Shown: positions 1 through 10,880 of the stretch, one piece after another | Position numbering within the stretch: the stretch's first letter is position 1 | Layout: each line of letters begins with the position of its first letter | Assembly: GCA_027924585.1 (NCBI GenBank) | Contig: BSBM01000442.1 | Location: 682,001-746,000 of the forward strand | DNA: 64,000 bases | Direction of reading: 5' to 3' | From: Larix kaempferi | Taxonomy: Eukaryota > Streptophyta > Pinopsida > Pinales > Pinaceae | Program-made: the position numbers and the translations under genes | The notes under the pieces: generated by a model | What the model was told of the DNA's origin: nothing | The model's database searches: none | What the model saw: only the letters and a program-made list of their open reading frames with translations

Positions 1-1
1 T

Positions 2-810
2 ACCTTCTTGAAAAACAAATTAGAAACATTTGAGAAATTCAAATTGTTCAAAGCTAAAGTTGAAAATGAAAGCGGACATAAAATTAAATGTCTTAGATCT
101 GACAATGGTGGAGAATTCACATCTGGTGAGTTTAAAAATTATTGTGATATACATGGAATAAGGATACAATACTGCAAAGCTCGTACACCCCAACAAAATG
201 GTGTCTCTGAAAGAAAGAACAAAACCGTTTAAGAAGCATCTCAAACTATGCTTCTTAAAGCAAATCTCGCAGAAACCTTCTGGAGAGAAGTTGTAGGAAC
301 AACTGTGATACCATTAACATGGCATAGTTAAGAGTTAATTGTGACAAAACTCCTTATGAGTTATGGAAGGGAAGAAAAGATATAGTGAATTATTTCAAAA
401 AATTTGTGAGGAAATGTTATATAAAAATTATTGATGACAACCTTGGAAAATTCAATTCCTGGACTGATGAAGGTATATTTTTGGGCTACTCAATTGAAAA
501 GAAAGCCTACAAATGTTACAATAAGAGATTGAAACGAATAGTTGAAATTATAGATGTAGTTGTTGATGAATATCTAACACAAAAACTTCCAGAATCCGAA
601 CCTGAGGACACTGATGGTGACTCATCTAATGAAGAAGAAATATCAAACAAAATAACAGAGGAACAAACTGATCAACAGGAACAAACTGGGGATAAACAAC
701 CCTCCTTGAAAAGTACAAAACCTTCACTCATATCAGTGAAGCGAGATCATCCAGAAAACCTTATTATTGGAAACATTGAAGAAGGGATGTGGCTGAGACA
801 TACACCATAG
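2..810 (+). pseudogene. copia integrase core and C-terminal part, broken
   Basis: Copia integrases join the cDNA copy to host DNA. The frame from base 2 carries the core motif SDNGGEF and later TPQQNGVSERKN, which include two of the catalytic acidic residues (D and E of D,D35E). A TAA at about 230 follows NKTV, where family members continue into the helix with the ANL..FW motif, which is still readable to about 300. After another stop and frame change near 330 the frame resumes at 385 with the C-terminal GYSIEKKAYKCYN segment seen before copia reverse transcriptase, then an acidic linker to 810. The first catalytic Asp lies off the window. Confidence 0.9.
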
Positions 811-859
811 AGAAAGAATCTGGCATTAATTTCAACTACTTAACCTAGAAATTTCAATG

Positions 860-1583
860 AAGCTATCAAGGATGAACATTTGAATAATGCCATGAGAGAA
901 TAATTAAGTTAAATTAAAAAGAGTGGAACCTGGGAGTTAGTTCCACGACTAAAGAACAAAAACATTATTAATACTAAATGGGTGTACATGAATAAACTAG
1001 ATGAAAATTGAAATGTCATTAGAAATAAATCAAGGTTGGTTTGCAAAGGATATGCTCAGATGGAAGGAATTGATTTTGATGAAACCTTTGCACCTGTAGC
1101 TCGAATGGAATTGATCAGGATGGTTTTATCATTTTCATGTTATAAAAATTTTAAGGTCTATCAAATGGATGTAAAGTCGGCCTTTTTCAAAATGGCACCC
1201 TAAAGGAAGAAGTATTCATTGAACAACCTGAGGATTTTGAAGAACCTGGTAAAGAAGGTCACGTCTGAAAATTAAAAAAGGCACTCTATCGTCTCAAACA
1301 GGAACCTAGTGTCTGGTATGAAAGATTGGACACATATCTTCTTCAGCAAGGATTTAAGAGAGGAAGTACTAACAGAAATCTTTACTTCAAGATTGAAGAA
1401 GAACATTTATTAATCACTATTGTCTATGTTGATGACCTTGTTTTTGGAAGCAATTTGGAAAGGTTAAGTCAGGAATTTGCAGTTAATATGGCTAAAGAAT
1501 TCGAGATGTCCATGTTAGGAGAATTATCCTTTTTTCTTGGACTGCAGATTACTCAAACTCCAAACCGCATTTTTATATCTTAG
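860..1583 (+). pseudogene. copia reverse transcriptase, frameshifted
   Basis: Reverse transcriptase would copy the element RNA into DNA in the cytoplasmic particle. Visible motifs in order are the entry segment [31 protein letters not shown]-like residues, [12 protein letters not shown], and YQMDVKSAF. Near 1185 the frame is lost around a T-rich run; the homologous EEVFIEQPEDFEEPGKEGHV segment is in another frame, with a TGA inside it. The catalytic YVDDL box lies at 1425-1439 in the last open part (1326-1583), followed by the FEMSMLGEL and FFLGLQI motifs. Length and order are typical of the copia family. A TAG follows at about 1581. Confidence 0.92.
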
Positions 1584-1601
1584 ACCAAGTATCTGAAGGA
1601 G

Positions 1602-2415
1602 ATGCTAAGCAAGTTTGGGATGGCTGCATGCTCTCCAGTAAGCACACCTATGATAACAGGTTGTAAACTCAGCAAGGATGATGAATCTCCCTCAATTGAT
1701 GCCACACTCTACAGGTCAATGATAGGCAGTCTACTTTATCTTACTACATCAAGATCGGACATCATGCAAGCTGTTGGGATGGTGGAAAGATACCAATCCA
1801 GTCCGAAAGAGTCACATGTAGCAGTAGTCAAGCGAATACTCAGATATCTGAAAGGTACAATGGAATTTGGATTGTGGTATCAAAAAAACTCACATATTGA
1901 ACTAACAGCATTTTCTGATGTTGACTGGGCAGGCAGTCTAGATGATAGAAAAAGTATGAGTGGAAATGCCTTCTTTTTGGGAGATTGTCTTGTCTCTTGG
2001 ATGAGTACATTGAAGCTGCTGAATGAGTACATTGGATGAGTGCATTGCATCTGCTGAATGAGTACATTGGGAGATTGTCTTGGATAAGTACATTGCAGCT
2101 ACTAAATGTTGCACTCAAATAGTTTGGATGAAGCAAACCTTGGCAAACATGAAAATTCATTTTGATCAACTAGTTACAATCAACTATGACAATACAAGTG
2201 CAGTCAGCTTGTCAAAGAACCCAGTGATGCCTTCCAAGTCCAAACATATTCCTATTAAGTATCACTTTCTACGAGAGCAGGTTAATGAGCAGCAAGTCAC
2301 ACTCAAGTATGTGAACACAAAGGAACAGGTGCCTGACATTTTCACCAAACCTTTACCTAAAGATACATTTGTGTATATTCGGCAAAGGTTGGGAGTTATC
2401 TCCCTCCAAGACTAA
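1602..2415 (+). pseudogene. copia RNase H with internal duplication
   Basis: RNase H would remove the RNA strand during reverse transcription. The first part runs to about 2039 and has the copia signatures YRSMIGSLLYLTTSRSDI, RILRYLKGT and DVDWAGSLDDRKS, with the catalytic Asp in DVDWAG. The second part (2080-2415) has YIAATKCCTQ, a changed form of the usual AEAEY motif, then SKSKHIPIKYHFLRE and IFTKPLP near the end. The two parts are separated by about 85 bases made of imperfect copies of neighbouring sequence (about 1979-2085), which removed the catalytic Glu region. The final stop is at the normal copia polyprotein end. Confidence 0.9.
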
Positions 2416-2598
2416 TATTTAAAAAAAAATGTGTGAGGGTGTCATATGAGAATGGCACCTATTATAAGATCAAATTTTGATGAGGAAGTCAAAATTTAGG
2501 GGGAGCAGCTAGCTACAATAGCGTATCAGATAAGGGGAGCAGTGAACCTTGTCATTAATGTTAAAGGGGGAGAGACATCTTGGTTGCCATCAATGACA

Positions 2599-2612
2599 AA
2601 GGGGGAGATTAA
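2599..2612 (+). promoter_or_regulatory. polypurine tract before copia 3' LTR
   Basis: AAGGGGGAGA lies just before the TG that opens the LTR, where second-strand priming takes place in LTR retrotransposons. Similar G-rich runs at about 2498 and 2563 may be older or duplicated tracts. Confidence 0.75.
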
Positions 2613-3897
2613 TGAGAAAAAATTTCATTGATGACACACATTAATGACAAAGACTCAGCTGGATAACAAAGTGACATGGAAATCAAAAGTCAAGCAAGCA
2701 AGCAAGACAAAGATGATGACATGGCAAGTGCTGACATGGACAAATGAATGAAAGCAAGATGACATGGATACAAGGTGTGAAAGAGAAGCCCTAATGCGGG
2801 CATTTTATCAACCCGTTGTGGGCATATTATAAGAAGTTGCGGGCATATTGAAAGGTTCCTGCATGCATATTTGAGCACCTCTTGCAGGCATCTGTTGAAG
2901 GTTGTGAGGGCATAACAAAGGGCTCCTTGCAGGCATTTGGAAGACAGCTTGTGGGCATTTTTATGGGAGTCATAAGGGTATGAAATGGAGCTCTTGCGGG
3001 CATAAATTGAATCCCATGCGGGCATTTCTTATGCCTAGCCTTGCGGGCATCACAATGAGCCCTTGCTGGCATATATATGGAGACCATTGCATGCATTTTT
3101 ATGGAGGAATGTGGACATAATAGAAGGCCCTTGCGGGAATAATTAAGAAGCCAATGCAGGCATATGGAGTGAGCTTGTTAAGCCCGATGATGTGGCAAGA
3201 AGACCAATATATATATATATAATGAGGAAAACATGGAAATAATAAGTATTATTTGATCAAAATTAAAAACTCAATGACATGTCGGCCTCCCAAATCAGTG
3301 ATGAGGAAAAGTATAAATAGGAGACAAGTTTTATTTTGAAGAAGAAATTGAGTGAAAAAAATTTGGTGATGGTAAGAGAGTAAGTTCAGGGGTATAGTAG
3401 GAGGATGGTCGAGGAGTAGGAAGGTGGGAAGAGGAGGAGGTCGAAGAACCAAGAGAAGGAAGTTAAATTCGGTGGAGCAGTTTGGGAGTCACGGCAGATT
3501 GGAAGCTTTTAATATTTTTGCAAAATCTCAGTGGAAATTGGATTGGTTGAGATCAATCTTTGATTGGGAGGAAAGGTGGAGCAAGGGAACAATCCTTGCA
3601 TGTGTTCAGGTTGCAGCCTGATTGCATCATCTCAGTTGGAGCTGAAGATGAAATTTTTATTGAGGTTGAAGCCTCTACATAACCAGTTGTAGATGGTGTA
3701 TGTATTATGTGTTGTAGCACAGATCTTCAATGTAATTTTTATATCTATATAAATTTGAAGAATTCATTATTGGTGTTATTTTTTTTTCAATGGTTGTATT
3801 TTTTAATTGAGTTTACTAGATCAATTTTTTAAATGAAATCAGATTAGTGACTACAACACTAATTCACCCCCCCTCTTAGTGTTGTGTGTGTTTCTCA
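2613..3897 (+). repeat. copia 3' LTR (1285 bp)
   Basis: The repeat starts TGAGAAA and ends TTTCTCA, a perfect 7-bp terminal inverted repeat, directly after a purine tract. Near the end it has the C-rich stretch flanked by an inverted AACACTAA / TTAGTGTT that is common at plant copia LTR ends. It holds a 22-bp-period minisatellite at 2796-3163 and AT-rich sequence at about 3200-3230 that could act as a promoter. Frames inside it, including those rich in Met-Pro-Ala-Arg, are products of the minisatellite. Confidence 0.88.
2796..3163. repeat. degenerate minisatellite in the LTR, core TTGCGGGCAT
   Basis: About 17 copies of a GCGGGCAT-like core recur every 20-27 bp (mean near 22), for example at 2796, 2818, 2839, 2951, 2996, 3019 and 3043. 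Variants include GTGGGCAT, CAGGCAT and CATGCAT. The spacers are not conserved. Confidence 0.85.
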
Positions 3898-4343
3898 GGG
3901 TTGGGATTTCGAAGAATAAACAATGAAAGGGGTCACCAAACTCAAGCCAAGTGAGTGACATCGATGAGCCTTAACCTTGACAAAACAAATTCTGTTTACA
4001 CCCAAAAAAACGATACTTATAAATTGAGGTAATACTATTAATCATAATAAAAAAATTAACAATGACCATTTCAATGATCTTGACCATACTTGTGAAATAA
4101 CTCAATCTCACCTTTCTAAATTTTCAACATATTATTAAAATTCAATTACAATTTTAGCATTAAATAATTATATGATATTGTAATTATCTTTTTCAACTTT
4201 TGAAATTTTCAACATATTTATTTTGTTATTTAGATTATCTTAAAAATTGGTAACAATTATAATTTATCTCTTTCAATCAAAATATATTCTATAATTTTAT
4301 TATAATAAAAAATACAATTATTATGTCTCTTTGATTGTCAAAA
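3898..4343. repeat. dispersed repeat family, copy 1 (truncated by the copia insertion)
   Basis: From GGGTTGGGATTTC onward this matches 20913-21343 and, for its first part, 39173-39453. The match to copy 2 includes the phrase GGGGTCACCAAACTCAAG and a long AT-rich body to ATTATTATGTCTCTT. The other copies extend about 30 bp further upstream; here the copia LTR takes that place. The right end of the family is unknown, because copy 2 stops at the CCT tract and copy 3 stops earlier. No coding content is visible. Confidence 0.85.
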
Positions 4344-5913
4344 TATTTAATAATGTTAATATTAAATTCTTTTAGAGATTATTATTCACTATCATACTTC
4401 ATTGTACATTGTTTATGAAATGTTTTTTTCTCTTTATTTATTGTTTTATATATAAATATTATTTCAATAGTGATGTAAATTTTTTGCATGCATAAGTATT
4501 TAATAAGATGCATTTTTTTTTAAAGAAATTTGAATATGTTATGATTTTAATTTTAATTTTAATTTTTTAGGTTATTATAATATTTTTTTAAATCACGATT
4601 TTGGAATCGATAAAATCATTATTTTTAATGCAAAAATAAGTTCAACTCTTTGAAATACCTATAATACAATTGCATTATAAAATTAACATATAATTTTAAT
4701 TTGGAAAACTTTCACAAACATATAATTTTAACGTGGAAGACATTCACCTTCAATATACTTTAAAAAAAATATTCACATGTACTATAAGGCATTTAAAGTG
4801 AAAAAAATACATTTAGTATTTTAACTAAAACTATGAAATCAAATAATGCATATATTTTTATTTATTGATATAGGATTTGTAATATTGAGTATTAAAGTCA
4901 AAAGTTTCATTCTCTAACAATGCAATTTGCAAAATTACAAAAAATATTTGTAGGATTAATCATGCTAACAAGAGTTAATATATAATACAGATAGACCATA
5001 GAGTAGATCTTCATTTGAGTTAAGATTAGGTTGTGATTCTAGAAAGTCATAAAATGTCAAAGTCATTTTGTAAGAAATTTTGTATTTAATTAGTATAATG
5101 GTTTATAGTAGAGTAAACACTTTATGAGAATTTTTGTTTTTGTTTTTTATTATGATTTAGAGAACATCATGAGAATTTCTCATATTTTCATTTTTCAGAT
5201 TAATATTTTCCATGGTAGTACAATAAAGCATCTATTTGTATGATGTTAATTTTGGACAATATAAAATAGCTTCCATTATGATTATGTTTGTGAATTGTTT
5301 TCCTTTTTTTGTGCTTTAATTGATGTTGACAAAGTACTAATAATCTCACTCTTGTAAGTTTTGAAGGGTAAGACAAGATGTTTCCAACCATTATCCAAAA
5401 CAGAATAGCTCTATTGGTTGTAGCCAATATTTCATCCCTTTCTCTTACACAGTTTCCTTTGAAAAAATGTTACTTCATTATTTCTACCGACCATACCAAA
5501 CTAGTACCCAATATTGGGTGGTCTTTAGACATAAGGACAATATGAAGACATGTGGAATGTCTCAAGGAGAGGACTAGACTAACGACACTTATCAATCCTC
5601 TCCGTGAAAGGATTGCCAGCTCACCCCTATTAATCAATGTATAAACCTCCTCACTCAGTGCTCTCGGAACTGGTGAAGCATGAGATCTATGAACTACGTG
5701 GTCAATCTATTAATGGAATTATGGAAATAGCTTGCTACTCTAGTGGAAAGTATGCTTGCAATTATGCTTCTTACAGGATTCAACCTGTTAAATGACCCGA
5801 TAAGAATCTAGGTACCAACACATAGGAAACTACTGCAATGAGTTTTATCAAAACTAGTCATTCAAGGACCCAATTTCAACATCATGAGGGTAGTTGGGTA
5901 CCAGCTCCAGGGA
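4344..5913. other. AT-rich DNA without recognised features
   Basis: The first kilobase is very AT-rich; from about 5450 composition is more even. No coding frame longer than about 75 codons, no RNA gene and no clear repeat seen. The first part may continue the dispersed repeat. Confidence 0.6.
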
Positions 5914-5918
5914 TTTTG

Positions 5919-6582
5919 TGTTGATCTTTGTAGCATCAGACAAATACATCCACCTCGACATGTGTCTAATAGGTGGAAGTTGTCATTATTGACACTCAAA
6001 CTTAGGAGATTCACTTTACTAAAGTGAATTATTTAAGTGAATGTATTTTTGTAATTAATTTATGTTAATCATCTAGAGGGCCCATGGTATTTGGTATCCC
6101 ATGGTATTGTCCCAAGGCATTTCCATATTGTAATGTTATAAAAGGAATCCTAGGTGAAAGGAGGTAACACACAACAGTCGCATAGAGTTAGTGAGATCTC
6201 ATTGAGTGGTTGGAGAAGGAATTTCATCCAAGTGTGCAAGTGCAGGGGCAGGGTCAGAGGAAATGAGCAAATGGAAGTCAAGGTTTAGAAACCAACAAGA
6301 TTGAAGGATTGATCTTGAGGTTTGAAAGCTAGAATTCTATCATTTTATTTTCCTCAGTGAACCATTATCCTAGGAAAGGAGCCCATGATTTTATAGTTAA
6401 TAAAATCAATTGTTTACTGGATTTTTCCCCAATTGGGATTTTCCAAGGTAAATTTGTGTCAAATGTGAATATGATTTCGTGTGTGTTTCTATTGCATAAT
6501 TATTTAGGATCTCAGTTTGTTTTCAGTTACTAATTGCTGTAAATTATTCATGACGGGTTTGGAATCGAGTAAAAACTAATAT
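5919..6582 (+). repeat. 5' LTR (664 bp)
   Basis: Aligns with 9397-10034 along its length, sharing for example GTCTAATAGGTGGAAG, TTAGGAGATTCACTTTA and GTCAAATGTGAATATGATTT. It ends CTAATA where the 3' copy ends CTAACA, so the terminal CA has mutated. It is 26 bp longer through small indels. Confidence 0.93.
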
Positions 6583-6594
6583 GGTATCATATCC
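6583..6594 (+). promoter_or_regulatory. primer binding site, tRNA-Met type
   Basis: TGGTATCATATC directly follows the 5' LTR. Plant copia elements usually have TGGTATCAGAGC here, complementary to the initiator tRNA-Met 3' end. Confidence 0.85.
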
Positions 6595-7645
6595 TGACTA
6601 AGACTCTTAATGGGAAAATGATCTGCACAGGTTTACAAAATAAAAATAAAAACCATAAAAAATAGTCGTACGGGTTGTATGTTGTAGAACCGAACATATG
6701 ATTGATGGCTGATGTAGGAGATGGATTGTGGGTCACATGATGAGCATGCATGGGTATAATAGGTGATGGCTAGTTCAGGGTTGTTGGGCACTGCAACGAG
6801 AATGAGCCACGTGGAGCAGTGAAGGCCAGTTGACATAGGCTACAGAAGTAGGTCAAGAAACAACACAGAGAAGAGCCTATGTTGGATCGAGCAAAGCTAC
6901 AAACAACAAAAGTGGAGGATGCTTGGGCTTGTGGCAGATGTGGATGAAGGCACTGGAACAACCTCCAGTTGAGAGAAGGATTCCACATGCATAGAGAACA
7001 TTGTAACCTGGGAGCTCAAGCAGCTCCCATACAGCTGACACAGCTGCACTAGCAGGATATACGCAAACAAGGAAGTGCATGTTTATGTGGTTAAGTCGTG
7101 AGCTAAGTAGGGATCCAACAGCCAACAGGATGAGGGTGGAGCACGATGATAGACACTAGGTGTAGAGATTGGATCGCAAAGGCAGGTGGACAGGCATGTG
7201 AGATAGACAGAAACATAAGCAAGGTGATGCAAGCTTAGGTGAACATAGTGTAGGAATCAGTGGGTAGAAGGGGCAGCTGAAAGGATCCCTGTGCAGCAAC
7301 CACTAGAACTTTGTAGTCGGTTGAGGATAAAGGTGACAACGGAAGAGTTTCAGGTCGGTATATCCAACGATAAACTACTTCCAGTACAACAACTATCTCC
7401 AGCATCCATCAGGAATCCATAAAGGCCCCGAGCAGACTCCAACAAACCTTGGGCAGCAGCCGGGATGCCCAAAACAGCTCTAGGAAGTGCCCAAAATTTT
7501 TGGGAAATCTTGAAAAAGGAACCGATCAATTGAAAAGTGATTAAGGAAGCCTCGGGAAGGTCTAGGAAACACTTAGGAAGGTTCAGGAAACCCAATAAGT
7601 GGATGGGAAGTGAGAAGGAAAATACCAGGCAACCCATAAAAGAGC
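6595..7645. other. untranslated leader of the gag-only copia element
   Basis: Lies between the primer site and gag. Overlapping short frames on the minus strand show no family motif; nothing coding is supported. Confidence 0.6.
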
Positions 7646-8368
7646 TTGGGCAACCAATGCAAGAGAAAGTATCTGCACAAATATAGCATCAATTTGAAGA
7701 TGGATGAAGTAGGGATACAATATGAAGATAGGTTAAAGGGTTCCTCCAACTACAACTCTTGGAAGTTGAGGTTAACATTGGTTCTCATTGAGAATATCCT
7801 ATGGGAGTTTGCAAGCACAGGGGTGATCATACCGACAAATCCTAATGAATTGCCAGTTCATAAGTTGAAGGATGTAAAGGCTAGGAGGATTATCTTTGAT
7901 GCAGTGAAGGATCATTTTATCCCTCATATAGATAAGAAGAATTCATCCAAGGAGATGTGGTATGCTCTAACAAGATTATATTAGAGTAATAACCAAAATA
8001 GGAAGATGGTGTTGAGAAGCACCAAGATGTCCAAAACCGATACTGTATCTTATTAGCTCACCATGATCACAAAATTTAATTATAAGTTGGCAATAGTTGG
8101 GGTGACAGTGACATATCTAGATTTGGTGAGGACTTTCTCGAATGGCTTCACTAAGCCATGGGAACCCTACGTCAAAGGGCCCTCATTGTACAGGAGGAAC
8201 TCCCTAACTACGAGAGGTTATGGGATGACATCATCCAAGAGGATATTTAGGAGGAGTCTTTATCTAGAGGCCCAACAGGAGGATGAGGAGACGAATGTTT
8301 CTCTTTCCAGTTAGGAAAAGAGAATCAAGAATAGTACAAATTCACAGGGGTTTAAGAAGAATAAGGAC
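7646..8368 (+). pseudogene. copia gag, broken
   Basis: Gag forms the virus-like particle of the element. The likely start is the ATG at 7700, because the conserved segment begins soon after it: LKGSSNYNSWKLRLTLVL matches the usual N-terminal LxGxNYxxWK pattern of copia gag, and VKARRIIFDAVKDHFIPHI and SKEMWYALTRLY follow as expected. A stop at 7982 ends the first frame. The remainder is in other frames (8063-8314), where FSNGFTKPWEPYV corresponds to the L..LP..W..F segment. The zinc-knuckle region near 8370-8420 is degraded beyond recognition of its C-C-H-C pattern. Confidence 0.85.
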
Positions 8369-8994
8369 ATGAGAAAAGTCAAGTGCTTTGTGTTACACTT
8401 GTGTGTCTATTATGCTTATCATCGTCAAGAAAGTAAGAATGAAAATATCAAGTCTTATCAAGTTGCAGCAACAACCGAAGCTTATGATAATGAGTTTGTT
8501 GAGAAGTACAAGAAAGAGTTCTCATTAGTATCTTACATTTCTAGCACAATTTGTGACAATGCCAAGTTCATGGATAGTGGGTCTTCTCATCACATGACTA
8601 GGAAACATGAGTTGTTCACCAAGTTGTTAGGGAGAGACATAGATTTGCATGTAGAGCTTGGAAATCATGCTAAGTGTGATAAGGGATTTGAAACGATCAT
8701 GTTTCAACATCAATTAGGAGTATCTCTAGAGATGCTAGATGTGTTATATGTATCCAAGTCAGGATGAACTTGGTCTTAGTATTGGCATTGGAGGACAATG
8801 GATACACCATCGCATTTGAGAGGGGAGAGGTTCTCATTCAACTGATGGGATCTAACATAGACTCGACACGAGTTCTTGGTGTCAGAGATGGAATGTCTTA
8901 TGAGTTACAAGGAAAGCTTGTAGTTGGATCCAAGGTAATCCAAGATCATGGATCGATGTCAGTGACAGAGAGGTCACGAATCCGAAGAATTTGA
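8369..8994 (+). pseudogene. copia protease remnant and following linker
   Basis: The protease would have cut the polyprotein. The segment FMDSGSSHHMT (near 8570-8600) is the active-site D-S-G loop of copia proteases, followed by the LGRDIDLHVELGNHAKCDKG stretch and EMLDVLYVSK, which fit the usual beta-strand pattern up to the LYVP.L motif. A stop and frame change at about 8765 lead into a second open part ending at 8994, matching the YTIAFERGEVLI segment upstream of integrase. Nothing of the integrase zinc domain follows; the sequence runs to the purine tract at 9385-9396 instead. Confidence 0.85.
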
Positions 8995-9396
8995 AGGGTG
9001 AGCAGAGTTCAGAGACTTCTATTGTAGGGAGTAAACCTTCAGAGGGGAAAGGGGGGGAGTAAACCTTTATAGAGGAAGAGGGAGTTGGCCTCTTCTAGTT
9101 TTTATAGAATACCTTGTTGGTTAGAGATGACATTGATGTATTCCCGGGAGTAGGAGGCTTCTCAGAGCACAATGAGGGAGAGCAGGCCTTTGACGAAGTT
9201 TTAAAACTTCTTGGCACTGATGCGAAATGTGTATAGAGTCATCAATTTTATGTCTTCCAGTAAATAGGGAGCAGATCACCAACACGGTTGGAGAAATGCC
9301 AATGTGCAAGATTATGTGAGCAATAGTGTGTGAGGTTCATAGGGAGAACCAATTACATGTGGCTCTCTGAGAAGTAACTTCATGGCTAAGAGGGAG
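8995..9396 (+). other. 3' non-coding part with purine tract
   Basis: No coding signs. It has several G-rich runs (for example at 9045-9058) and ends with GCTAAGAGGGAG directly before the TG of the 3' LTR, the expected purine tract. Confidence 0.7.
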
Positions 9397-10034
9397 TGTT
9401 GATTTTTGTAGCTTCGGACAAGTACTTCCACGTGGACAGTGTCTAATAGGTGGAAGGCGTCATTATTGACTCTCATACTTAGGAGATTCACTTTAGTAAA
9501 GTGAATGTATTTTTGTAATTACTTTATGTAAATGATTTAGAGGGCCCATGGTATTAGCCAAAGGTATTTTCTAATTGTAATGTTATTAAAGGAATCCTAG
9601 TGAGAGGAGTTAACATATAACAATCACATACATTGAGTGATATCTCATTGAGTTGTTGGAGAAGGACTTTCAGCCAAGTGTGCAAGTGCACGGGCAATGT
9701 CAGAGGAAACATTCAAGGGGTAGCCGAGGGTTAGCGACTAACAAGATCAAACGACCGACCTTGAGTTTTGACAGATAGCATTTTGTCATTGTATTTTCCT
9801 TAGTGGCCCATTATACCAAGAAGGGAGTCCAGTATTTTATAGTTAATAAAATCAATTGTTTGCTAGTATTTCTCCAATTGGTATTTTCTAGGGTAAATTT
9901 GTGTCAAATGTGAATATGATTTAATGTGTTTTTCTACTGCATAATTAGTTATGATATCATTGTTTTATCAGTTAATAATTGTTGTAAGTGATTCATGACT
10001 GAAAATTAGTTCTAAGATCGAGTAAAAACTAACA
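9397..10034 (+). repeat. 3' LTR (638 bp)
   Basis: Pairs with the 5' LTR at 5919-6582. It starts TGTTGATTTTTG and ends ACTAACA, followed by the TTTTG target duplication. Confidence 0.93.
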
Positions 10035-10389
10035 TTTTGACAGTCAAGCAGGAAGGAACAGGTTAAGAGGCCAGGTACATTCCAAGGTTCGTTTATTAAT
10101 TGGTTTCCTATATACTTGTCTTTTTTTTTATCTCCCCTCTACGTTTTTCACTCTCAAACATATCCATCATTTTCTCCCTAACTTTCAAAGAACCTTTCCT
10201 TTTAAGGCATTGGCATCTAATCCATCTATATGTTCCTTCCCTCTAGTATTTGTGACTCTTATCAAGTTGGCCCCCTTTTGTTTTGTTAGTAGGAAATTGT
10301 TTTATCTTCCCCTCCTTGAAGGTTCGACCCCATCCTCTGCTTTCATCCCCTTTTCAATCCCATCCTCCTTCACTATGCATAGAATGCAC

Positions 10390-10880
10390 CTCTCCCATGA
10401 CCCCCAAAAGGGAAGGCCTTTGTCACTGATAGCAGAATTCTTGAAATTGAAGATAATCTCTCTCATTACTTCCACCTTACCCCAACCCGTTTTAAAAGGA
10501 AAATTGAGGAAGTTGAGGAGGATACCCATTTATAATAGGTATGCACTCTAGATGAGGAAATTTTGGATAACATGGAGGGATACGCTCAGGACCCTGGAAA
10601 AACAAGATCCAAGGACACTAATCTTTTTAAGACAATTGCACTCAAGTGGAAGATTAAAGCATTGTTGAGCAAGGGAATCCTGGAAACTCAAGAAGAAACA
10701 AATGGTTTAATCCTAATGATGGAAGAAATTATAGATAAGAACAACAAGCTGCAAGCTCGGAACAAACAAAAGATTGGACATAAAGTTAAAATACCTCTAC
10801 ATAGCTACTACAGTAATTGAATTTCCTCCTAAGGACCACGTGAACACTCAGGAAGGCAAGGTCCCTATAGAACCAACACT
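10390..10880 (+). pseudogene. unrecognised degraded reading frame, charged and coiled-coil-like
   Basis: One coding-like path can be read: about 10395-10530 gives a segment with RILEIEDNLSHYFHLTPTRF and then KRKIEEVEEDTHL, two stops follow, then 10563-10820 is open with KTIALKWKIKALLSKGILE and MMEEIIDKNNKLQARNKQK. The composition is rich in Lys, Glu, Leu and Ile with a heptad-like spacing near the end. I do not recognise the family. It resembles the coiled-coil frames on the other strand at 26.6 kb, 36 kb and 55 kb in style only; no clear alignment was seen. It may be a further fragment of a transposon-borne protein. Confidence 0.35.

Larger units (their letters stand above)
1..3897 (+). mobile_element. 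Ty1/copia LTR retrotransposon, 3' portion, inactive
   Basis: The domain order integrase, reverse transcriptase, RNase H, purine tract and 3' LTR is the Ty1/copia order. The 5' LTR, gag, protease and N-terminal integrase lie upstream of the window. The coding part has several stops and at least one frameshift, so it cannot make a working polyprotein. The right boundary is firm: the LTR ends TTTCTCA, the inverted copy of its TGAGAAA start, and the next bases GGGTT begin a dispersed repeat that is uninterrupted at two other places in the window. GGGTT is therefore the expected target duplication; its partner is off the left edge. Confidence 0.93.
5919..10034 (+). mobile_element. non-autonomous copia element with gag and protease only (TR-GAG-like)
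   Basis: The two ends are direct LTRs starting TGTTGAT and ending AAAAACTAA(C/T)A. The element is flanked by the perfect 5-bp duplication TTTTG at 5914-5918 and 10035-10039, so its limits are firm. Inside come a tRNA-Met type primer site, about 1 kb without coding signs, a gag remnant, a protease remnant and a purine tract right before the 3' LTR. Integrase, reverse transcriptase and RNase H are absent from the 2.8 kb interior. It would have relied on enzymes from a related element. Stops and frameshifts show it is old. Confidence 0.92.

Noticed and set aside
2690-3096. Minus-strand frames with repeated Met-Pro-Ala-Arg units
   Set aside because: These are translations of the LTR minisatellite and not a repeat protein.
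2796-3163. Short cores with variable spacers resembling a CRISPR array
   Set aside because: The core is only about 8-10 bp, degenerate, with uneven spacers, inside an LTR of a plant element.
6633-7637. Overlapping minus-strand frames of 67-95 codons
   Set aside because: No motifs; they lie in the leader of a plus-strand element.
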